This document shows, piece by piece, positions 1 to 12,200 of a stretch of 64,000 nt of DNA; the stretch's first letter is position 1; each line of letters begins with the position of its first letter. The notes below the pieces were generated by a model. That model saw nothing but the letters and a program-made list of their open reading frames with translations. It did no database searches and was not told the DNA's origin. The stretch is from Chelydra serpentina (lineage: Eukaryota; Chordata; Testudines; Chelydridae). The stretch spans positions 6,572,001 through 6,636,000 of the forward strand of contig JBAIAC010000026.1 of assembly GCA_037349315.1 (NCBI GenBank), in the 5' to 3' direction. A program made the translations under genes and the position numbers.

Positions 1-97
1 CCCCCCATTCCCCACGAACAGCAATGCTCCCAGGACGGGGGAGACCAATACAGGAGCTGATGCATAAACTTCCTGTTTTTTCTTTCCCTGCACGTAC

Positions 98-213
98 CTG
101 TCAGCGCTGCCGGAGGCCAAAAGGTATTCATTGGGATGAAACTCAACAACGTTTACTGGGCCTGTATGTCCTGTAAACTCGAACATTATCTTCCCAGCTG
201 CCAGATCCCACAG
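98..213 (-). CDS. KATNB1: KATNB1 coding exon 7 (start of WD repeat 5)
   Basis: Encodes [18 protein letters not shown] through LLASGSAD, 38 codons plus two bases; acceptor TTCTTCCAG, donor CAG|GTACGT. The next exon is outside the window. Confidence 0.96.
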
Positions 214-3200
214 CTGGAAGAAGGGAAGAAGAGTCAGGCTCTAGAGAGGATTTGTCTACCCTGGATTGTTCTCCACTGGAAATCAGCTAGCCCACAAGCC
301 TGCCTCTGGCAGGTAATGACCAGGGCCATGAGGGTCATAATCAGACTGAGGTTTATTTCCAGTTTTCTTTTTATTTGGAGATTTGTCAAAGAACCGCTAC
401 CATTCTTGGAGACTGGCAAGAAAATACAGTGATGCTAGAGGGGGTTTCAGTAGCTAAAATAAGAGGTTTTTAAGTTATGATGTGCTATATGTTATTCTAC
501 CTGTAGGGATCAGCTTTTCACATCATCTGGTCTTCACTTATCAATCCTGGGTGCAATGACTGACCAGCTCATTTGAACGGAGGTTGAAAATGAAGCCAGC
601 TTCTTGCCCAGAGCCCTCCATACCACAGCAGAAGAAACTGAAGAGTTGCTGCTAGAACAGATCCTTTGCTGAATTCTCTGTGTCTGCATTCGGCGAGTTG
701 TGTCACTGACAGCTCTTTGGAGCGTGCACATGCTTAACCATCCAACTGGCTGAGCTTTCATTTTCAGCCTCAGGTTCAACTCACCTGGTAGTCAATGTAC
801 CCTCAACCTTTAGCTGCAGGACACCGCCTTGTCTGTTGGACAGTAAGTGAAATATAATCCCTTAGCCACATCTCACTTCTGGCTCTTTTGCACTGTTGGA
901 CAATGGTCCCTGCATAGAGACTTACCCTATGGAGCTAAGGGGCTCGCATCATTGCAAAGTGAGCTGGAGAGGGTGGGGGAGAGAACTGGCAACGCAAATT
1001 AAAGAACAGTACCCCTGCCCTTCCACAAGCCACAAGGAGTAACGGCTCTTGCCACGGTCTCGATAATGAATACCATACCTTTACAGTGTGATCATCTGCA
1101 GCGGACGCTAACCACTTCCCATCAGGACTAAATCGGAGACACCTAACTGCTTGTGTGTGACCCTAAAAAATACAACCACATACAGCTTGCAATGGCTTTG
1201 CACCTTCATTGTGCCCTTAGGAGGAAATCCTAGTTTCCTCTTTCCATTTTATACTGTGCTTCTAACAAAACAAAATCAAGTAATGTTTATTACAATTTGA
1301 AAGACTCCACAGTACGGTGGCAAAGCTCACATGGAAGGTCCCTGTGTGACGTTACCTAATTAGAATAGGACCATGGAAATCATTGTTGCTACCACTGTTA
1401 TACAATTGCAATGAATCTTATCAAAGTGTGACGAATGGCCAGAAAGGGTTAAGCATCCTGAAGGATAAATGACCCAGATTCAACCTTTAGAGACGTTAGA
1501 AAAGTATGCAAGTGGTAATTAGAGCCATTCCATGTTAGATAGGCTAGAATTTTGAAATGCAAACCTATATTGTTAGAGAACTGGAGGTGATACTAATTGT
1601 ATGTGTGGACTTGTATCCTGTCAGATGTTAGCCAGATAAACAGACAGTTCCTGGCTATCACTATAGCTATTGATTCAGAGATTAAAAGGACATCTTAACA
1701 TTAAAATGAACTATAAAGATAGTAATATCACTATATTTAATCTCTCTTTGAAATGTATGGCAAATCACCTGTGAATGGTGGAAAAAACAGGCAATTGCCT
1801 GATGTTAATCCGTATAGCTAATTACCTGTGATGCTTAGTATTTCTAAGTATCCATGATTGCCTATTGTTTGCCTAAGGACTCCGAGTTGTCAAGGAAGAC
1901 CTGGAACTGCACAAGTATGTCTGGGGTCCTGATCCTTTTTATCTCAGATCTGCTTGATGCTCCATGCAGGGGACGCTTAAGCCAAAAGGCTGAGATCTCC
2001 AGTCCTAACCTGGATTCCCTCTGAATATGGATATTGGACTATAACCTATGAACTAATTCTGAAAAAACTCTTTGCAACTACAAAACTCACCATCTCTACT
2101 ATGAATCTGATCGCAGAACTGTACTCATGTCTGTATGTATACTGTTCTTTTAACCAATACTCTCTCTCTTCTTTTTAAATAAATGTTAGTTTAGTTAATA
2201 AGAATTGGCTGTAGTGTGTATTTGGGTAAGATCTGGAGTATTCATTAACCTGGGAGGTAATGTGTCCAATCCTTTGGGATTGGTAGAACTTTTGTATATG
2301 ATGAATAAGATTTTCAGTAATCCTCATCATATTTGACTTGGGCGTCTGGGTGGAGGCCTAAGGCTGGGTGGCTTTAAGGGAACTGTGTTGTTGGCTTCTG
2401 GGTAACCAGTAAGGTAGCTGTTTTGTGCTGGTTTGATAAATCGAAGTATTGGAATATCCACCAGTTTTGGGGATTGTTTGCCCCATTCTTTGTAGTTCAC
2501 CCTAATTGAGTAACTCCAGTGTGGCTCCCTGGGACCCAGGTCACACCCTGCAGAACACGAAGAATTCAACAGTCTCCAGCACAAGGGCAATGCATCAGTT
2601 TACTACGAATAAGAATGCATCACTCCACTGCACACTCACTCATAGGATACTCTGTAAGAAGCACCACTGACACCGACAGCACATAGTACATTTACTCTTA
2701 TGCGAACCATTTCTTGCAGCCTCTCTATTCAACCAGGCTCTGTACAAACAAACAGTCAGGCCATTTATTATCATTGCATGGCCTTCACAAGTCACATCAG
2801 TCCAATTTCCAATACCAAGGGATTATTAAATTAATTCTAGGTGATCCCGTCTCGATTCCTGCATAAATCAGAGATAATCTCCTTTCCCCCTCCCCCAAAT
2901 GGTAGTGAAGCACCCCTTACCTTGTACCTGAAGACACAGCCCTTTCTTCTTACATCCCAGAGCTACCGGAAAGAGAAACAAAAAACGAGCTTAGAACCAG
3001 AGTTATGAAGGACCCTGAAAGTCAAAACAGAATGACTGGTCTCCCTGCTACAGAGCCCATCAACACTGCAGAATGGCTATGGGACAGGTACCCAGCAGTT
3101 AAAGGGGCTGGTAAAACACAAGCCCATGCAAGGTATATTTCTTTACCCCCTGCCTCCCTCCCCCTGCCCAGGTAGGAATGGCACGGAGACAAGTTGCAAC

Positions 3201-6200
3201 GTTCAGTGTTCACTGAGAGAGACTGCTGGCAAGACATTTCATACCATGAAAGCTAAATGCTTAGGGCCAAATGCAGACCTGCTATAAGCAGGTATAGCTC
3301 CACTGATTTCAATGTAATCACACTTGCTTACACCAGGTTTAATTTGCATCTAACACCAAGAGGCTTGAGAAATAAACCATCAACCCTACGAGATGAGCCA
3401 GATGCCTATCATTAGGATAAATTTCATCTAGAAGAATACAAGCAGGAATTTCACAAAGATCTATGAACACACCTCCTCACACACATGCAACTGATACTTC
3501 ACAAACCTCCAACATGACAATCTTTTTTGCTGCCAAAATAATCATGGCACTCCGACACACGCGCACAGGGAATAAAGACTGGCCTTACCTTGATGTTAGT
3601 GTCCAGGGACCCCGAAGCTACAAAGCTTCCAAAAGGATGGAAATCAAGGCTGCAGATATTTGCTTTGTGGCCCATTAACGTACGAAGAACTGGAAAGTAG
3701 CACAGAGAGGGAGGAAAAAACCCATTAGTCAGTGCTAACTTTCCCACAGACAATCCACAAGTCCAGCCATGCTGCCTCCTACCATTAAACACACACTGAT
3801 ATTGTATACTAGCCATTCTGTGCACAACTTATTCATCTATGTACTGTGACAGATATGGCAATTTCCTGCAATATCTTTTGGAGACCTTACTGAATCAAGT
3901 TTAAGCATGTTTGGGGGCATCGTATTAAATAAACGGTTTATGTATTATTGTGGGCCGGGACTGCATGTAATCTCTACCAAGGGGGGACATGGACTGTGAA
4001 CCCTGGGAAGTGTTATGAACTTCAGAGGTCTATACCAGGTGGCCAAACTTACCGGCCCTCTGAGTCACATACGACAATCTTCAGAAGTTCGAGAGCTGGG
4101 GAGCACCTGCCAGGATGCTTCAGCCCTGTGGAAGCTGAAGCCCCGAGCCCCGGCAGGGGATGTTTGGACGGGGGCGTGTGGAGTCATGTGCCCTCCCCCT
4201 CCCCCCCATTTTTGCCAGGGTTTGCTGACCCCGCTCAGTCACATGGTGCTGCCAGGTCCCCTCCCTGCACAGCAGCTGCTGGAGCTATTAAGTTGGGAGC
4301 TGTGGCCGTGGGGAGAGGCAGCAGCAGGGAGAGCCACTGCTTTTGCTACTGCCTCTTCCCGTGGAAATAAAGCAGTGGCCCCTCCCGGCAGCTCCCAGCT
4401 GTTTGCTGTTGCCTCGCCGCTGGGAGCTGCAGGGAGGGGACATTGAGGGTAAGAGGAGGGGTGTGACTCAAGCTGTTGGGGGGCAAACCTTTAAATTCTG
4501 CCCCCCCCCCCCCCACCTCTCAGCAGGCACCAGTCATGTCTAGCGGAAACCTCTCGCCCACCAACTCGCCGCAAGGCAGAAGCCCTGAGCTCCCTCTCCC
4601 ACTCTGGTAAGCAGAGAATGGGGGGGGGGGGGCATGGGAGGCTCAGGAAGCGACACTAACTGTAAAAGAACCACATGTGGTTTGCGAGCTGCAGTTTGGT
4701 CACCCTTGGACTATACTAAACAAAGTGCCAGACAAGAATGGACTTTTGGGACAAACAGTTTGCCTGGGGAGTGGAATACAAGTTCCCCATCTCTGTTTAT
4801 GCAAACACCCAGCCTTCTGAAGTGGTGCCCTGAGGAGGGGACCATTGTCTGCGGATTATCCCTTCCAGGAGTCTCAAGATCAAAGGCCCAAGCTGTATAA
4901 AGGAAAGCCTGATCTATTCACAGGTGTGCTAGTTTCAAGCGAAGGCTGTTTAAATTTGTCAACACAGAACCACCCCTTGGTGGAGTCTGAAGGACTGACT
5001 CCTCCCAGCGCCCTTGCTGGAGCTGGGGGTGATGTCTGGTACGTCTATTAGCACGCGTGTAGGTTCTTTTGTTGTTTTTAATATGTTTTCTCTAATGCTT
5101 TCATCTTAAGAATAAATGTGCTGGTCTAGAAAGGGCTGGTAATTTAGAACTGCTAGCAATTAGAGCTGCTCCTAGCCTTTGGCAAAATAGCAAAGTGGTA
5201 ACATTGGCCTGCTTAGGCAGTCAGGTTTGCTGGGGATATCACAGGATAGACAGGGAACTGTACAGCCTGGAAAAACCCCAGTCAGGAGCGGAGAAACGCA
5301 TGAGTCTTTGCCCAAGAGAAGTGACCGCTGGGGAGCTGAGAGCCTAGAGTGGTCTCTGTGGTCCACCAAGGGCCGGTGCAGTTCCTCTGAATTCTGACAT
5401 GTACATCACTTCATAGAAATGCTTTTGAGTCTGCAGCTAAACAAAGAAACTGCACTAAATGGACTGTTCCAGCGACCCTGCTTTACACTGTAATGCAGTT
5501 AGCAAACATCAGTGCAAGCCACAAGAAGATACATAGAGGGGAAACAGGAAAAATATATTTCTTGGCTGAGAAGTTCAAGTGACACTTCATTGGCTATTAT
5601 ATTAACTTTTTATTTATAATATGTGCCCTCAAGAGCATGACCTCCACCATCAATGCTCTAATAGTGTGCTATGTTTAATCTATTGCAGATTCCTGGCAGG
5701 TGTCCTCAGCGATGACTTGCACATGAACTTGACAGAAATGCACAGGCCAAATTCCCAAACATCCAGCCTCTTAAATCAGGCTTGACATGAGACGATGTAC
5801 ATTCACACAAACACCACGTGTACACGTACAACTGTTCAAATTTATACGTGCATATGGCGCTTCAGTAGAACATCACTCTGAAGCATTCCAACACCACCCC
5901 TGGTTTTGAGCTAAAGGAAACACTATCTGTCGGTAAGGGCCTATCCAGGTTTCTGACCTTCCTAGTCAGGACCTCTCCAGGTCAGTGGGGATACGTGGCA
6001 TAGGGATTTCCCCAAAGTTTGTACCACTCTGCTGTGCTCACACATGAAGCACCACTGCTGACTTAAATGGAAGATGCAAAGGAGAATGGAAACCTACTTT
6101 TGGCAGCTTCCAGGTCCCAAACTCGAATGGACCCTGATTGGGATCCTGCAACAATGAGCTCTTCGTTTGTATTGATCCTCACGCTCTCCACTGGTGTTGT

Positions 6201-9200
6201 ATGGCCTGTCAAACTCTGCAAGGAAAGTCAACAGCAGCAGTCAGCAGATTGGAGGTGCAACTCTGAAAAGTCCTATGCGGGCACATGGTATTATCCTGTA
6301 ACTGGTTTGACACACTATTTTGCAACAGACAGGACCTCCTAACTACACAGCCAATTTGGCTGGTCCTTCCTCCAGTCAGCTCTCAGTGTGGCATAACATC
6401 CTAAAATGCACTGCCTCCCCCAGCCCCTGCCAAGTACTGCCGGTGTCACTCTGCGTGCATATCCTTCGAGCACTGCATCTCTTGCTGAGGCATTATGAGA
6501 TAGTTGCCCAGATTTTCTCAGAAAGTGCCGATACAAACAGGGGTAGTCAAGCGGCAGGTGTGGATGTACAAATTAGGTCAGCACATGCATATGCAGTGGA
6601 AAATATGCTGTATCGACACAACTACACCAGGTTTGTTGTAAATGAGTCACATGAGTGTCATGAACTGGTTACAAAGCCACAGCTGTCCTTATAGCATAAG
6701 CAGGACTACTTGAAAGCCTTCTCACAAGCAAAGTAGCACACGTTACTAGCCAGCGTTGGCTGCCACATCAACAGTGCTACCATAGTACTGCAGCATTAGC
6801 TTGCTGCACCATGCAACAACTACTGCTATGTATACAGTGCCTTTCATCCTCAAGGATCTGAAAGTGCTTACTAACTTGACCGTATAGCTTTTGTGCAATA
6901 GGTAACCATTTAATTAAAAGAAAATAAGAAAAATACTTGTGGCACCTTAGAGACTAACAGATTTATTTCAGCATAAGCTTTCGTGGGTTAGAACCCACTT
7001 CATCGGATGCATGGAATGGAACATACAGTGAACAGATATTTATACAGTCAGAGAAACATGATAAGGTGGAAGTGCCTATACTAACTTTAAGAGGCTAATT
7101 AATTAAGAGGAACTATAACAACAGGGGAAAAAAAACCTTTGAAGTGATAAACAAGATGGCCATTGCGGACAGTTGACACACAGGTGTGAATGAGGATCAT
7201 TAATTTAAGGGAAATAGATTCAATTAACGTAATGGCCAAGCCATTCCCAGTCCCTATTTAATCCTGAGTTGATGGTATCTAGTTTGCATATCAATTCAAT
7301 TTCAACAGCTTCTCGTTGAAGCCTGTTTTTGAAGTTTTTCTGTTGCAAAACTGCTACCTTTAAGTCTGTTACTGAGTGATTAGGGAGGTTGAAGTGTTCT
7401 CCTACTGGTTTTTGAATGTTATGATTCCTGATGTCAGATTTGTGTCCGTTTATTCTTTTGCGTAGAGACTGTCCGGTTTGGCCAGTGTATTTTCTTTTTT
7501 GCTGACACAGACTAACACGGCTACTACACTGTAACCTGTCATTTAATTAAAATGCCTGTGTCATAAAATATGTAACACAAAAATACTGAATTGTTCCAAT
7601 AATCAAATTGATATGTGCATAATACTTAGCTAATATGTGCTGGCATAGGTATTTTAGTACCATTAAGCGATGCTTATTATTCCGAATCCAAAATCTCCTT
7701 TATTTGTCCTTAGAATAGCTCCCTTGAATAATTCAATCCAGCTCTCTCCACATTTATTAAGGTAACATCAGGGAGTGACAAGTTAAAACCCACCTGGATC
7801 TTTCTGCAGTTTTTGCTTGGGATTGCTTTTCTATAATATTGCAACTGTTAATGTTTTGTGTGCAACAGAGAACTCGGTCTCAAATCAGGGTAGCTGTAAG
7901 TCACTTGCCTCCCCCTCTCCCCAAACAGATGGGTATTGGGGGTCCTAGCAAATCAAGTACTAAAGGTGAACTTCAAAGCAAACAAAAATCTCTGAGAACA
8001 TCTTTACACACCATAAAGCAGTAAAATCACAGCGAGTCCCCTGCCCCCATCAAATGTTTTGTTTTTTAAAACAACACTAGAAATACTAGGTCCTGACTTC
8101 TCTCTCTTCCCTGGAAAACCCAGGCAAATGTTTAGAAGCCTGGATGGTTGCAGTCCAAAACTAGTGCTGCAGTTCTCTCTGCCCTCAATTGAGGGGTGAA
8201 GAGATGCTGAATCTTATGCCTCTGCTGACTCAACTGAAACCAGTGCTCTGGTTTCACTCTGCTCTGACATCATCATGCAGATCCTCCAGAGACATTGCAA
8301 AAGCCTATGGGAAGGAAATGGCACTGCCAATGAGGGGTAGAGATTTCTTGTATCTACTTAGTCCTCTTCACATTTCCTGAGAGATGCCAGTTTGTGTGTG
8401 TGTGAGTGTGAGTGAGATGAAGTGAAAACTTTCTCCTTCCATCTTTCTCAACACAACTCTATCACACTAAGTGTCTCTAGCCCACCTCCCCTACATCCAA
8501 ATCAAACATCAAAGCAGAATGCAGCACAGATGAATGCTAGCTCCCTTTATAATTGGCATGTACTTAGCATCATTTCACATTATTATGGTAGCTTTACTCT
8601 TATTATAGTGCATTTGAAGGTGCTGCACACAGCTTCTCCCTGCCCAGCGTATGGCCAAATCAGCACAATATCCTGACGCAGTTTTATGCAGAGGCAAACG
8701 CTGGTCAGCCGTAGATATGATGCAACTGGGAGTGCATCCTGGCCTAGGATGTGCCCCAATTCCAGGGTGCAAACCTCACCACCCTGAATATTAATCTGTA
8801 AAACAAACCTATCCTAAAACTAAGCCTTTAATAGTTTGCAACCCTGTAATAGTTGCATGCTGCAAATAACAGCAAGTCCAATATGTATTGTCTGAGCAAA
8901 TGCTAGGACTGATGTTAAAGGTAGTCAGACATGCTGGATTGCCCTTGTTTTGAGAGAGAGTTCCCATCAGTTACTAACTAGGATTTTGTTCCTATTTCAC
9001 TGGAAACAAGACTCTGATCACCCTGCACTCAGTAGCACTGACCTGCTATGAGCTGGTGATATCTTTTCCAACCCCACAGCTATGACTCAGCTGCTCTACA
9101 GAGAAGTGATGTCTGCCCTCACTGAACACGAGACACAAAACCAAGAACTGTGCAGGGGCAAGAGTGCTGCTCTCTCCAAACCCCTCCACATCACGAAGAT

Positions 9201-12200
9201 CTTCAAGCATTCAGTGGGAGACTCCTTGGACCTGCCCTGGCCTGTCCTTAGTGGGAGGACTAGGAAGGAACCAGTGCAAATGTACCTTTTAAAACCTTTT
9301 TGAGGCAAGCCAGTGCTAGACTGCGGGGGGAGAGAGACAAGACGCGGTAAAGGAGATGAAGTGGAAAATCAAGAGGAAGGAGAATAGACGAGTGACAGAT
9401 GGATAGGAGCGATAAAATAGGTAACATGTTGGAGAGAAGACTGGAGGAGGAGGGGACAAGCGTAAAGAAGAAAAGGTGAGTAGAGGAAAAAGAAGAAATG
9501 CCTCCAATGGAGAAGGATGAAAGAATTAAGAATTACAAGTTTAATTTGGGGTGAATGAGAAAAACTATGGGGGCACAGAAAGAGGGCATCTTATTGCCCG
9601 CCCCACATATTCAGCTAACTGTGAACTCCTCCTAAATATTTCTCCTGTTCCTACCACCTCACTGAATGGATATCACTTACTAGAGACCCAGATTTACCTC
9701 TGCTCCCCACACAGCTGGTGATCTCCCTAATATGAATTAATGAATCAAGATACTGGAAAATAGATCAATGGAAAAATGTACACACTGAAGAAATTCATCA
9801 TTTCCATTGATTTGAAACGTCACTCATTTTAGACCCTTGTCATCTTTGGAGGCCACTGTCACACAGCTGGGCCTTAGCAGGGCATGGGAAGAGACCTATA
9901 GCTGGTTCAGAGTCATGTGAGCTGAAGGGACAAAGCCACTTTCAAACTGTGTGGGGCTGCCGGCCACCATTAGCCCACCAAAGCTAGCTTACTGTGTGTG
10001 TCCCCCAATATAGCTTTGTAGCACTCCAAAGCAGATGAGAGGGGTTGGTAAAACCTAGTTGGGGGGATTTATGACATTGCCAGACTCCCTCTGGCTCTCA
10101 TTATGCAGACCAATTGCCCCCTGCCCCAACCTACCCACAAGCAAATAAAAAAACAGCCAACTCTTACTATGATGCAGTTGGGCTTGTTAACCGACCATAT
10201 ATTGACCCGACAGTCCTCTCCGCCAGTTGCCAGCAGCCGACCTGAACTTTTGCCCAGAACCAGCGAGGACACATTGCTGCTGTGAGCTGTGATCTCTTCT
10301 GCACAAGATAAAGCAAACAAACAGTCACAACAAGTATTTTTATTATACACAATTCCTCTCCTGAAAGACTAGTAATCCTCATTCTACAGAAAGACTTCCC
10401 AGTTTTCACTGGGCAAATTGCAGTAACCTAGAGTTCAGATAAGAAGCCACACTACTTACTTATCTTGTTTGCAGCAGCCCCTCTTGGCCCTATCTGCTAT
10501 GCTTGGTGACATGTGCCAATCAACCTTCATCATCCCACTCTAGTCTCAATGTGGTCCACAGTGGCTATCTTATCTAACTAATAAGTGCCTCAGTAGCATT
10601 TAAAAGGAGAATTTGCTTGGTTCCAGCACACTCCTCAGGGAAGCGAATTTAACATCTGTACCTGTGTGAACTCTTCTGGCAAGATGAATGGTCTCAGACG
10701 TTGGCATGGTACAAAGCAGCTACCGATCATTTAGAAAAGGCTCCCCAATATTGTTTTGGACAGTAGCAAAAGTTAAGACTGTCCTATCTGAGCCAAACTG
10801 GCAGGTTTGCAGTAGCACAGTGTGCTACCTTGCAGAGAAAATAAGACTCAGCACCTGGGATGGGTGGAGCTCCCTTCTACTTGAGTTTTGGCAGAGACTT
10901 TGCCTATATTCTCAGCATGTAATGTAGGTGAAGCAGAGCAATACAGTTAGTTTGGGGGCAGACACAAAAGATGTCCCTATTGGAGGGATGGACATGGATA
11001 TGCTTTAGAGGGGTTGATTAAGGAAGTAGAATTAAAAAGGTGTTGTTTTTTAAAGTAGATTTTCATAAAGGCTGGGGGAGAAGTTAGCCCCAATACCCCA
11101 ATGGACTCTGGAGAAGTCCCACTATAAACAGCCAGATCTGCATTTGTTTTACATTACATTTAAAATGCACCCAAATTGTAAAGTTTTTGACAAATGCATT
11201 TACCAATTCCTTAATATCACAGCTAAAAAGTTGTCTTTTAAAGACCACTAGATTTGTATATGAAATGGTTACAAAACATTTGTAAAAATGCTAACCAATA
11301 ACCAACCCAGCCTTTGTTCTGATAATTGGGTGTGAAGCGGCTCACTTATAAGAAGTGACACTAATATTCCAAGACTTCGGAGGGCAGGAATAATTACATA
11401 CTCTTTGATCTGAGGATCCCAAAGCACTTTACAGAAAGCGAAACCACATAACTTTCACATTAGCTAGCGAAACATCTTTCATGTTACAGTTGTAATTATG
11501 TTATTAATTAAATGAGAAAGGGACATTTGCTGAGGATGTACTTGCAGTTTAATGAAAGACCAATATTCTACATGACAATACTAAACCAGAGCATGTGTCA
11601 ACACATGAAATTCAAAGTCAACATACAATACTAGTTACGTAAATCCTCCTTTGGTATTAAGGGATGAATAGTGACTATTTAAGATTGGATGGTGCAAGTG
11701 CTGAATGCTGTTGTGAAATGGGAATATTCGCAATGCCTCCCTTTATCTTTTATTAATAATTAATAATTATCTTTTAATAAATAATTAAAATTAATACTAC
11801 AATTGTTAAGACTCATCGCTGAAGCATTCAACCCCCTGATTATAAACGCCAGATAATAATTTTATGCCAATATTAAAAAACTGGTAGCAGAACCCTCACT
11901 CTCTGAAGTGCTGATTTCCCTAAGCCCACAAACCCTTTCATAAAATGCTCTCTCATTAGCTACTACACATTGGCTCAGCAACCTTTAAACCCCTAATTAT
12001 GCTGGCTACAGCTTTTTCCTAGCACTTGAATGATCTCTACTCTGAAGGCAGAGCTAAAACGAAGTAGGACATAGTGATATTAAAGATCAACAGCACAGGC
12101 ACAGTTGCCAAATGAAATGGGATGGAGATTTGAAACTGACCAAGTGCTGTCTTTTCCAGTAATCTGTGAACTTCAGCATTTTGGGTGGGGGAGGCGGGAG

